64,000 bases of DNA from Camillea tinctor (taxonomy: Eukaryota > Ascomycota > Sordariomycetes > Xylariales > Xylariaceae), in assembly GCA_022578605.1 (NCBI GenBank), contig MU394108.1, positions 186,001 to 250,000 of the forward strand, in the 5' to 3' direction. The notes beneath the pieces are model-generated. The model was not told the DNA's origin. It searched no databases and saw only the letters and a program-made list of their open reading frames with translations. This document shows, piece by piece, positions 37,517 to 48,132 of the stretch (the stretch's first letter is position 1; each line of letters begins with the position of its first letter). The position numbers were made by a program, and so were the translations under genes.

Positions 37517-39088
37517 GGCATTCCGTGAAGGTGATTCAAAACCATCAGGAGGGGAAAGCCTTTTGCTTTAGGTACCTTTACCTATACCTATACCTTATAC
37601 CCTATACCTAACCTTCGTTGTCAGGACGAGTTTAGGTGGTAGGTGTGGGTGTGGGTGTAGGTGTAGGTGTAGGTTTTAATTATAGTTTGTAGTTGTAAAT
37701 GGTGGTTGTTTGGTGTGGAGGTGATGTGATGGTGGTGGTGGTGGTATGCGTGGCCAGAATGCTTGATTGGGAAAACCTCCAAGTTTTTTTTTTGTTGGTG
37801 GATGAGAAAAAAAGAAAAAGAATAAATATTTAACATCCGAATCCAGAAATTTTGCATAAATAAAATGGGCTTGCTGGGGAACATTCACGGTCGCGGCGCG
37901 TCAACTAATCTTTTTTAGAAAGCCAAGCTGTACATTCTTTAGTTACCTTGATACCTTGGTACCTTGATTACAGGTACTTTACTTAAGAAAAAGAACCAAT
38001 CAAACAGTAGAAAATACTAGGTATGATGCACCCGTCACCAAGTGGCAGATGATTCGGTAATCATTCACTCACTCACCCAATCAAAACAGCAGACTTACTA
38101 TGTAGATAGTACATAGTACTTTGGCATGTACATGCACATGTACCTATTTATGAAGCTTTGACCACACCTAAACAGAGTTATAGCCAAGCTAAGCTTAACC
38201 TTAGACTACAATCGGGGATCATAGCTCCAAATAGCTTCATCCCATCTACAACCTACCTTTCTTTTATTCTGTACAGTAGTAGCTTACTCCTAAGTACTAT
38301 TCTCATCCAAACTAAATGTCACAGGAAAAAAAAAAAGATCGTTCATTGAAAATTCCATAGTAAGGAACTTGTGTGTTTCAAACCCCAACCAAAATATTAT
38401 TTAAATGAATAAAGTCCCATTCATGTAACCTATACACTTACATGTAGAATAGTGAGTGTAGAGAGAGAGAGAGAAAGAGAGGTATGTATACAATCTATAT
38501 CTATTGATGATATGCCTACTAACAGGAATTTCTTTATACTAGGTAGTCTGCAAGTTAGAATAATGGATGTCATAATAGGCTGGCATCTGGCAACTTGCAT
38601 TTCCATTATTTCCTCCTTCACTACTGTTTTCTTTCCCAATTCAACAGTCACTAGTGATTGAGAGTGAATCTTCCTCAGGGCAGCACACTTGTTGATCGGA
38701 AATTGGCATTGTATTCTCTATTCCCTTTTCTGTTCCTTTCTTTCTTTCTCTTTTTCCCATCACATACCCTCTCTCCCCTTATTTTATTTTGTGGTAGTGG
38801 TACCTGAGGCACATTCGAACCCTTCTGGAAAGGGAAACAACTTGTACCTTGGTGAATTGACTAGGTTAACTGATACTCACCAACATCCTACCTTTTGAAG
38901 GAGTACCGGACACACCCATTTACTTTCAATTCTTTTCTTTTTCCTCTACACTTATCCTCATCACACCACCTCTTCATATTTCTCTTTTCTTTTTTTGATC
39001 ACATTATTGGTTCAGATCTTGTGTGACTGTGAGATCACCATCATTATCATCAATACCCACCCCCTTACACCCTCACGTCCACTACACC
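37517..39088. promoter_or_regulatory. Divergent promoter region of POM152 and UCH2
   Basis: These 1.57 kb lie between genes transcribed apart. They contain a GGTGTA/GGTGTG repeat (37640-37675), GTGGTG repeats near 37728-37745, GA-rich repeats near 38460-38482 and T/C-rich sequence just before UCH2. I see no extra gene. Confidence 0.45.
37640..37675. repeat. Degenerate (GGTGTR)n tandem repeat
   Basis: About six hexamer units GGTGTG or GGTGTA lie about 130 bp upstream of the POM152 start codon. Confidence 0.8.
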
Positions 39089-41074
39089 ATGGATGCTCCT
39101 CGAGAAAGTGATGCGGAGTCCCGCACAGGTATGGATTTGCTCACGAATGGAATGCGACGATCGGGCAGAGCAAAGAAAATGCCTGCCAGATATGACAACG
39201 AGATCACCACACCATCACTCTCTCTAGCTACTACGCGACAATCTACCACCACCCAGATTCGACCTAAGCGAAAGGCAGCTATAGCTGCTGCTGAGGAGAT
39301 CAGCTATGATACTGCAGTTCCTAGCCTTGAGGGGTTTCTATCCCGTGTCAGTCCCGAGGAGCGCAAAGAATACCGCGGTTGGGTCGAACTGGAGTCTGAA
39401 CCCGTGAGTCTTTCTCCTCTAACCTTCCACCTAACTCGTGCCATAACTAACACACTTTATTACTCCAAGGCCTTCTTCAACGAGATGTTGCGAGAGTTAG
39501 GGGCTGATGACTTCAAAGTCCAGGAGGTTTTTGGCTTGGATGAGTTCACCTTGGATGACCTACCGTAAGACAGACATATATAATTGACTAGCTCGATCCC
39601 CCTGTCCCCTTTAAGCTGGACAAATATATAACTAACATCATATCCAGAAAGCCTGTCCACGGTCTCGTTTTCTTGTATCAGTACACAGACGCCGACGAGT
39701 CTAGCGACGACCGCCAGGACTGTCCCGAGAACCTATGGTTTGGCAATCAGGTATGCTATGCTTGCCCCCCTTCTGGGGTGACAGACTTGCTTGCTCTCTC
39801 TTCACGAGACTAACCAGAGACCTACCCCGGACAGACAACTGCCAATGCCTGCGCTACTGTCGCATTAATGAATATTCTCATGAATGCTAAGGACGTCGAG
39901 TTTGGTCCAGAACTACAGCAGTTCAAGGAGGCCACCCTACTGCTCCCGCCTCCCCACCGAGGTCATGCTCTGGACACCAACGATTTTATCCGTGTCATTC
40001 ACAATTCCGTTGCCCGGTTTGTCATACTCTAACGTACCTAGTGATAAGCCTCTGGCTAACCTACAGAAAATAGCCGGACAGACCTAGTCTCAGAAGATCT
40101 CCTGCTAGACAACAAGTTCGAGCTGGCGGAGAAGAGGCGCAAGATGTCTCTGCTGAAGAAGAAGGTGACCAACCGCCGAGCCACTCGCAAGAAGGCCGAT
40201 CGGGAGACTAGCTATCATTATATCGCTTATGTCCCCGTGGATGGTCAGGTATGGGAGCTCGATGGCTTCGAGACTAAGCCCCTGTGCCTCGGTATATTCT
40301 TCCCCTTTATTCTCTCCTCCTTTCTCCCCCCCTAGCCCCCACTCAAACAACAAAACAACTATTAACAACTTCCTCCCCATCAATTATCTAGGCCCCTACG
40401 CCGACCCTAACACCCCCACCACCAACCCCTCCTCCTGGCTCTCCATTGCCAGCCGCGCCATCCACACGCGCATGCTCCGCGACAACGACGAAGACAGCGA
40501 CTCGGAGTACCTCTCCTTCAACCTGCTCGCCCTCTGCCAGGCCCCGCTGACCGCACTCCGCCGCGAGCTCTCCACCAGCCTCCTGTGCTCGTACCACCTC
40601 TTCGCCACCTACACCACCCCCTCCTCCTCCATCCTCATCCCCAACCCCTTCGACACCTTCACCCCCTCGCGCCTCGCCAAGCTAGGCGGCCGTCTGTCAC
40701 GGGAGACCATTCTCTTCCCCCCATCATCTTCCTCTTCCCCTTCCTCCCCTCCCCAATCCCCCACCCACCTCAAACCCAAGCGCCCCCTGCCCCCCACCTT
40801 CGTCTCCCTCCTCAGCACCCTCTCCCCCACCTTCCCCTCGCAAGCCATCGTCGACTTGTCGTCTAGACTCCGGTCCGACCAGGAATCCCTCGAAGCCCGG
40901 ATCCGCGCCGCCCTGCTCGACAACGACGACGACGACGACAACCGCGGCAACGACGTGATGCGCGGCCGGAGGAGGGACTACACGCCCGCCGTGCACGAGT
41001 GGGTGCGCGTGCTGGCGCACAAGGAGCCCGGTTTGCTGAGGGAGCTGCTAGAGGAAGTAGGGAGGGAGTCTTAG
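39089..41074 (+). CDS. UCH2: UCH37/Uch2-type ubiquitin C-terminal hydrolase
   Basis: This is a C12-family deubiquitinase; relatives of this subtype work on the 26S proteasome lid or, as BAP1, in chromatin. Six exons fit: 39089-39403, 39470-39564, 39648-39750, 39835-40016, 40074-40291 and 40392-41074, giving 531 residues. The catalytic set is complete: oxyanion Q171 (WFGNQ), nucleophile C177 (TTANACATVALMNILMN), H280 (SYHYIAYVPVDG) and D295 (WELDGF). A basic Lys/Arg-rich crossover segment lies at 250-275. The N-terminal extension of about 95 residues precedes the domain and contains RRSGRAKKMPARYD, a basic patch. The C-terminal half has ULD-like sequence (NLLALCQAPL), a Pro/Ser-rich linker, an Asp run (DNDDDDDN) and YTPAVHEWVRVLAHKEPGLLRELLE. 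Intron 4 must use the distal AG at 40073; the nearer CTACAG gives an immediate stop. It is convergent with CHO1. Confidence 0.94.
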
Positions 41075-41827
41075 GTTTTTGAAACTTCCCGAGGGGAAGA
41101 AGAAGAAAAGAGGGTGCCTTTTTTCTTTTTTCTTTTTTTTAGAGGAGATGAAGAAGAAGAAGAAGAAGATGATACACATAAAGTGTATGTGCTGAGAGGT
41201 TTTCTTCATAGTTGATCCAAAGGGACTGGATAGGAGAGGGATAAAAAAAAGAGTAAAGCAAAAGCAAAGGCAAAGAAAAAGGGGGTATTTCAACATCGAC
41301 AACCAACGTCGATTCCATGTTTTTTTCTTCTTCTCTTCTTTTCATTCTTCAGTTCAATGCTCCCAAGACGAGGGGAGTTCTAATTAAGTACCTAGATAAA
41401 GGGGGAAACGACTTTCGGGATACACATTGCAATAAAAAAAAATAAAATAAGAAAAAAAAACAGGGAGAGATGGGGAAAGGAACCCACCCAAACTATCACT
41501 ATGATAAAAAACCAAATTCATAGTTGATACCTAGTAAATTCATTTCGTACATAGTGAGGGTCGGGTTAATGGAAATAAGAAGAAGAGAAGAGAGATTTTA
41601 CGAAATTTTTTATTACACTTTTTATTATAAAAAAGCACCATCATCAAATCCCCGTGTACTACTACTCCTCCTATTTATTACTCTAGTAGTAAGTCAGTCT
41701 ACTACTCTCCTCTCTTTTTCTCTCCCTCCCTTTTTTCTTGTCTCCTCTTTTTCTCTTTAATAAGAAAACCTCCTCGTCTCCTTCCCTTCCCTTGTATTAA
41801 GAGACTAAGACCCCAAAAAGAGAGAAT
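41075..41827. other. Convergent 3' region between UCH2 and CHO1
   Basis: This 753-bp AT-rich spacer has A- and T-rich tracts near 41120-41170, 41430-41460 and 41600-41650. It carries the 3' UTRs of both genes and nothing else that I can see. Confidence 0.5.
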
Positions 41828-42959
41828 TTAAGGCTTCGGCACATGCAGACTCTTACTGCACATGAGACACCCGTGGACGACGAACAGCGCAACAACGGGG
41901 TGCACCTCGAAGGCCGTGCCGACGAACCAGACGCCGCCGGGGACGCTGTCGTGGACCCAGCCCTCGCGGATCCACCAGGCCATGAGGGCGTCGATGCCGA
42001 GGGTGGTGGGGATGGGGGTGCCCTCGAAGTAGCTAGCCTTGCCGGAAGAGTCCTTGGGGATGTTGGCGGCGGTCACGTTGAAGCGGGCGAGGCGGGTGAG
42101 GCCGCAGAGCACGAAGAAGCAGAGCAGCACGTGGTCGAGGGGCGTGCGCAGGCCGATGCAGAACGCGACGCAGGCGGGGGCTAGGCCGAAGGATATCTAC
42201 AGGAGAAGAAGAAAGTTAGTGGAAGAGGTTATAGAACCATGATATAGTATGGGCATATGTATTATGTCATCATGATGCCATAACATATATATCCATGGAC
42301 ATGCTCGTCATAAGCTATGGTATTGTATATATATAGGTAACGTACCAGATCAGCCAGCGAATCGAGTTCCTGGCCCATCATGCTGCTCTTCTTCCGCCAC
42401 CGCGCGACGCGGCCGTCCATGAAGTCGAAGAACAGGCCGAAGGGGAGGAATATGAGGGCGAGCCAGAGGTTGCCCTTGTCTGACGGGTCGCCGAGACAGT
42501 AACGCAGGGACGAGAAGACGGACATGATACCGCAGAAGCCTATTTTTTATTTATCGCATAACGTTAGCAGGAGCACAAGGTAGGGGGAAGAGGGAGAGGG
42601 AGAGAGAAAAGAAGCATATCCCTTACCGTTCAACTCGGTAATGTAATCCGCCATATGTAGAGCTTTCAACAGAGAGAAGTGGCCGGTGGTCGAGGCGAGC
42701 AGGTCTTTCTGCTTGTTGTATGCTATAATTCATAGATCGAGGGTATATAAGTCAGCTATGAGTACTCGAATTGGATTCTTCTTTGATTGTTCATATTTCT
42801 AGGCGATGATGGTTCGTAGTGGATATATATATCAGGTAGGTAGGTAGGTAGGTAGGTAGGTAGGTAGGTAGATAGACAAGACGTACAGGGTTCATCTGCA
42901 ATGCCCGTCTTGGAAGATACCGCGCCGTTGGTCGCGGATACGCTGGTTCGTTTCGACAT
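41828..42959 (-). CDS. CHO1: CDP-diacylglycerol-serine O-phosphatidyltransferase (phosphatidylserine synthase)
   Basis: The enzyme makes phosphatidylserine from CDP-diacylglycerol and serine in the ER and mitochondria-associated membrane; it is fungal-type and absent from animals. Four exons fit: 42959-42887, 42722-42627, 42539-42346 and 42196-41828, giving 243 residues. The CDP-alcohol phosphatidyltransferase motif is complete: D-G-R-V-A-R, eight residues, G-Q-E-L-D-S-L-A-D. Conserved stretches around it include [23 protein letters not shown], read across two introns, and [16 protein letters not shown]. Membrane helices are visible ([34 protein letters not shown]). The protein ends KSLHVPKP. 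Introns are 164, 87 and 149 nt; intron 1 contains a 38-bp AGGT repeat. It is somewhat shorter than yeast Cho1 (276), mainly at the N-terminus. Confidence 0.95.
42834..42871. repeat. (AGGT)n microsatellite in CHO1 intron 1
   Basis: This perfect AGGT array of about 9.5 units is inside the first intron of the phosphatidylserine synthase gene, near its donor. On the transcribed strand it reads ACCT. Confidence 0.92.
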
Positions 42960-44880
42960 GGCTGCTCGATGTATGTATGTGTGTATATGTATGCTTGGTT
43001 CGGCTTTGTGGATTCCGGCGATGTGATGATTCGTGTTACTTCGTAGGCAGCGGTAGTAGTAGCGGTAGCGGTGATGGTGATAGTAATAGTAGTAGTGGTA
43101 AACTCGTGTGTTCTCGCGGAATTCTCAGACAATGGATATATAAGAAAAAGGATGGACAAGTTCTTAAACCCCAACACTTTATTCGGCAGAAATAAAAGAA
43201 GTAAAGGGATATTAAAAAAAACTTGAACCTAAGCTGATGACGCAAATGATTATATTAGTTTCTACCTATGTAGTACCTGGGTAGAGAGGAGAGAGAAAAA
43301 AGATAGGCTAGGTTTAGTTTTATTCGTTGTCGGTAGAGACGGGCAAGAAATGGAAAAGAAAAAGAAAAAAGAAACAGAAAAAAGAACAAAAGCGGCTGTG
43401 CAAGGGCTTTGAATGTTGGTGTGGTGTGGTACCTAACCTTAAGGTGTTAGAGGTTACGTAGGTAGGTTAAAATCTTGATGAAAATGCAAGGCGAGAATTT
43501 ACTTTAACTCTATTGAACTGCCAGTGAGCAACATACTATGTACTTGATGAAGTCATTTTGTCCGCTTAGCCCGGTTGGGTTAAGCGCCACAGCCGCGCTC
43601 CACCCACTCAGAGAAACTTGTTGGGTCGAGAATCTACCAGCCCCGACCAGCCCAGGTACCTCCTACCTAACCTGACAGCCTGACTAGGTACATATAGCAA
43701 GGTACCTACCACCTTATAAGCCTTCAGGTTGGCTTGGCTCTGGGGAGGGGCGAGGGGCAACTGCCGACCTCACCCTGCTGCACGTTGAACTGTGCTGGAG
43801 CTGATACGTTTAAGTTGGATCTAGTACGTAGCTCGGCTTTTTTGAATGCTACATCAAGTAACTTACTAGCTAAGCATGTACCTACAACGCCTTTATAGGT
43901 ATTGTGTATATTACTTGGTTATAGTCTAGGTTTAATCTTTCTTTTCTCCCTTTCATTTCTATTGAAAAAGAACTGGAAAAGAACCGAATATACACATATC
44001 AATTAATATACACACATAATCCTCAAGATTGTCATTTCATAATAACCCACAACCTCTTCTTCGCATTACTTTTTCTGTTTTGCCCCCCCTTTTCCTACAT
44101 AGGAAAAGGGACAAAAAAACCAGCTACACTTGTATATTATCTAGAAGTTATGTACCGTGTAGTCAACATAACCATCAATAGCAGCAGCAGCGGCAGCAGC
44201 CATAAAAAACTTCCAAACACTCCATTCTCACTGCCCGTTCATGCTTTTCAGTCGTCCCCTCCTAGTCATCGACGAGCTACGGACCTAGGCACACCTCTTC
44301 TATGTTGCGTTGGATGATTTTGCTTTTATTATCTCACGAGGCTCCCCCTTCAAGTCAATCAATCAATCAATCAATCCCTAGTGGATAGCCTCTCATCTGG
44401 TTGGTATCTGTTTGCAACCCAAAAAAGAAAACATGTATGTTCCTGTTCCAATGTGCCGATTACTCTCCCTCAAAGCCCTGCCAATAAGCCGAGTTCCCCG
44501 TACAGAAGAGAAACGGAAAGAGAGAAGAAAAAAAATATACCTGGTCCTCCGTCTCTGCTTGTATGCTTAAGAACACAAGAAAAAAAAGGGCCAAAGTAAA
44601 ACCCCCATCCCCATCCCTAACCTGGGATGGCAGAGGTCGGCCATTGCATGCGGATGATGCTATCATGCTAGATACGTTGAATCAAGCCCCAGACATTATT
44701 ATTATGATGGTCTAGGAGCCATGCTGAAGGAAAAACCATGCCTGTACAAAATAAATATGCTAGTTGGCGCGGATTGTTGTGCCCCTCGAAGTACCATGAT
44801 TAAATCCGGCTACAACCCTCGCATCTGCTCCAGTACCGTTCGTCGATGATCGCCGCAACTGAGACGCATCGTTTGCGTAT
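42960..44880. other. Spacer between CHO1 promoter and the metallopeptidase 3' end
   Basis: These 1.9 kb hold the CHO1 5' leader (AGT/GGT triplet-rich near 43045-43100) and AT-rich sequence with TACCTA hexamers at 43430-43480 and 43660-43710. A CAGCAG-type run lies near 44178-44200, and (TCAA)n at 44355-44376. No gene is supported. Confidence 0.5.
44355..44376. repeat. (TCAA)n microsatellite
   Basis: Five TCAA units plus two bases lie downstream of the metallopeptidase gene in non-coding DNA. Confidence 0.85.
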
Positions 44881-47407
44881 CTACCGTGTAATGAGTAGTG
44901 AGAAGCCGTCCACCCAAGCTGCGCAGGAGCCTGATACACCACAGACCCTATAACCGCGGGGTGGAAGTAGGGTATGGCTATTTTATCTTGTCAGTCACAT
45001 GTAGGAGAATTCGAGTGTCTAGGTCAACTCACGGAGACCCTCCATTTATATTGCCATAGATGGGCGATTTTCTCCCCAGGCTTGTTAGGATTTGGATTGC
45101 GTCGACCCAAAAGCCAGATCGTACCATAAAACCGGTAATATACTCACCCCGGCGGATGTCTGTTCATGTTAGATGGGAAATGGCCTGACGGAACCGGGGG
45201 ATAATGCGGAGAAAAACTAACCTATATCGAAAGAATCACCGCCAGGCTTGCCTCCACGCTTCCCAAATAGCTGGCTTGAATCATCATCGTAGAAGAACTC
45301 TACACCATCTAAGGCGAAGCCATGGTAAACGACAACACGAGACAGCACACGGTCCTTGCGCAGGCTGCTAGAGAAGACGAATTCATGAGGCTCACTGCCT
45401 TCCATCTGCGAAAAACCGAGCTTGTTGCTGCGAAAGGCAACCTTGCCCGAAGATAACTTAACCGAGGACGCCTTGGAGCAAAGGGCGTGGAAATCCAATA
45501 TATCCAAATTGCCACCACCCAGCGACTTGATGCAGACTTTTAACTTGGCTCGGCGCTTCTTTTCTGGGAGTCGGTCCCGCAGCTCCTGCTCCGTGAGTGT
45601 GACATTGCGCTGAGCCAGACTAGGCTCGGAAGGGTACTCGATCCATGTATGGCAGAGGTCGTCGTCGCCTTCGGGGTAGATTTCGATAAACGAAACGCCG
45701 GTGGCAGCCGTCACTAAGACTTGGCCGTTCTCGACAGGCCAGGCCTGGACGCTGTCGTCCGGGTTTACGACCGCATCGTTGGGAAGTCTGAAGCAAGGAT
45801 GACTGCGGAATCGCAAGCAATCCAATCGGTGCCAGGTACACTCGTCGGTCTGCGTCACTAAGCCGCCCTTCGACTTTGTTCTTGTACAGTAAGCCTCGCG
45901 AGTGACAAACGTGCGGTTCAACCTAACATAGTCTCTCAACATGACCCCATTCTCCTGATGGGGACATCCAAGCAGATGGCCCGTCTCGTGAAGATGGGCG
46001 CCAATGCCAATATTAGCAGCTTCCCAGGAGCTCCCCGATTCATTACAGTCGTTGGCCACAAAGTTAGTATCGGTGGGTGTACAGTCGGTAAAGGCCGGGA
46101 CAACCTCCTCAAAGCTGGTCGGGTAGCTCTGCAGGCAATGGGACCCGAAAATCGCCAGTGATAAGTCGCCCGCATTCCCCCCAAGCGCTGCGTGAGCCGT
46201 CACCGTTTTCGCCGCCTTGTCCCAGTGAGAGTCTAATATTAGTACCGACACGTACTGCTTCTGTCCCGGGAGTGGCTTGAAATAATTCTTGACTGCCTCG
46301 GCCGCAATGTCATACAGCTCGCCCTTCTTCGTCGCCTTCGGATTCTGCTGGGCCCTCTCGAGGTCGCGGATCTCGGCCAGCGTCTTGTCGGAGCGGATGA
46401 CGTGGATGCGGGCTTCCGACCGCATGAACCCCATCTCCCTATCTCGCTGGTTAGAAGTACCGGTGGTCCATTCCTCTTCGAACCTGAATGCACGGCGCCC
46501 AAGCTTATTTCTCCACATCTGCTCAGCGGTAAACGCCTGCCAAAGGTACGCGGCCATGCGAAATTTCCGAATGGCGGTTTCCAAGCCGTTCCCCTCTTTT
46601 TCGATGCGGGCGGGCACGGCGTCGAAAGTACCTGGGGAGTCCTTGGCCAGCAGGATCGCCAGTTGCAGAGGCGGCGAGTTCATAGGAGGGACCATGTGGA
46701 GCGTAATATAGGACGCATGAATGGGGTTTGAGGAGCTGCTGTTTGCCAGTTTGGGGCTCGAGAAATCGAAGCGTAACTTGTTCGCTCCAGGAGCAAGATA
46801 GACCAGGGCCTTGAACTGCGATTCGCAGACGGGCCAACAAGTCGGTGGGAAACCATCATCCAACCGTGTTACTGTCACGGTCCCGTCCAACGAGTGGTGT
46901 GAGGCCTCTCCGATGGTGCCGGTAACCAAGAGGACCTTCTGGGAAAGCTATTAAAGTGTTGGTTAGGATCGACATACACGGGGCAGCAGCCAGAGCCGTT
47001 CAAGTAAATCAATTCAAGGGAATAGAATATATTTTGCATACCCAAGCATTCTCCCCAACATTGGTAATGCGCGGTGCATACTGCGACACGGGCAGTGTAG
47101 ATTTCCCATTTAGGGAAGGAGATCCTAAACCAGCCATACCAGAGACACTATATCGATTGGCGTTGGCTTGGGGCTGTAGTGGTGGTCTTGGAGGAACGGG
47201 AGGAGCTTGGGAAAGATCGCGGTTTTGGGTGTGAAGTGCAGGGTCCGACTGGGTGCCGATGGATGGAGGTGTGATTGAACCATTGGTGGGAGTGGTGTTC
47301 TGACTATTATGTTCGTCGTTGCTGGAGGACTCGGTCGAGCGATCCGTGCGGAAACTTGCACGCGACCGTCTTCGAAACTCACGGAAGTTGAGGAGTGATG
47401 GCGCCAT
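44881..47407 (-). CDS. Putative zinc metallopeptidase with jacalin-like C-terminal domain (YIL108W family)
   Basis: This matches the fungal family of yeast YIL108W, annotated as putative zinc metallopeptidases; the substrate is unknown. Four exons fit: 47407-47042, 46947-45222, 45159-45033 and 44977-44881, giving 771 residues. Introns are 94, 62 and 55 nt. The metzincin-like zinc site is H442-E-T-G-H446-L-L-G-C-P-H452, followed by NGVM458, a plausible Met-turn. Residues 1-120 are Ser/Pro-rich and probably disordered; no signal peptide is seen. After the peptidase region, a jacalin-like beta domain runs to the end. The two short last exons supply DIRRGEYITGFMVRSGFWVD, IQILTSLGRKSPIYG and CAAWVDGFSLLITR. 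The large exon alone would stop at a false TAG within the GTTAGT donor and lose this end. The neighbours are unrelated. Zinc binding is inferred from the motif. Confidence 0.92.
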
Positions 47408-47560
47408 GACAGCTCAACCTCACAGGAGCCGTCCGCCGATGTGTGTAAATAAAAAAGAAGGAAAATAAAAAGAAAAGAGAAGAGAAGAAAAGAAAAGAAA
47501 AAAAGAAAAAAGTTGAATCCGAGGTTAATTGGTGAGTCAATTCCCGAGTTTAATATAGAA

Positions 47561-47604
47561 AGTGGTGTTAGTGTTAGTGTTAGTGGTGATGGTGGTGTTG
47601 GTAG
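47561..47604. repeat. GTGTTA / GGTGAT simple repeat
   Basis: Tandem GTGTTA units followed by GGTGAT units lie about 155-200 bp upstream of the metallopeptidase start codon. The hydrophobic valine-rich frame across this stretch is a by-product. Confidence 0.75.
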
Positions 47605-48064
47605 TTGTAATAGGTGTAATTGGAGTTGTAGTAACAATAGTAATAATAGTTGTAGGTAGTAGGTTTGTTATATTTTTTTGGTCCCTTTGGTTCCGTACTA
47701 TACGAGTTTCGTTCAATACGAGAGGTGATGCGATAGGATTGCGAGAGAATATTATAAAGAAACTCAGTCGACCAACAAGACCAAGGTCAAACAGAAAGAA
47801 GAAACCGGAGTGCCGTAGACTTGAGTCAGTTTATTCAAGAATCAAAACGAAGGACCTTGACGAGAACTGAACAGAACGGCCAGATTCAAGTTAGGCGGAC
47901 AAGAATAGAGGGACAAGAGGAACAAGATAGATAGGAACAAACGAGCGAAAAGATCAATAATGTGGTGGATCGTCTTCAATGGATTAGAGCCGAGAGAGAG
48001 ATGAGTGTTGATTTTAGTAACAAGGTCCAAGGTGGGAACTTAGCCCGAGATGACGATGTTAAGT

Positions 48065-48132
48065 TTTTTTCCTCTTTCTTTTCTTTTCCCTCTTTCTTTC
48101 TCTCTACCTCTCTCTCTATCTCTCTCTCTCTG
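48065..48132. repeat. Pyrimidine (CT)-rich tract
   Basis: This almost pure C/T stretch of about 68 nt ends in a (TC)n run. It lies about 660 bp upstream of the metallopeptidase start. Such tracts are common in fungal promoters. Confidence 0.7.

Noticed and set aside
40585..40950. Pro/His-rich and antisense frames inside UCH2 exon 6
   Set aside because: They are by-products of the GC-rich linker; the exon is read in the UCH2 frame.
47125..47637. 170-codon minus-strand frame over the metallopeptidase start
   Set aside because: It is built from simple repeats in the leader; the ATG at 47407 begins the supported protein.
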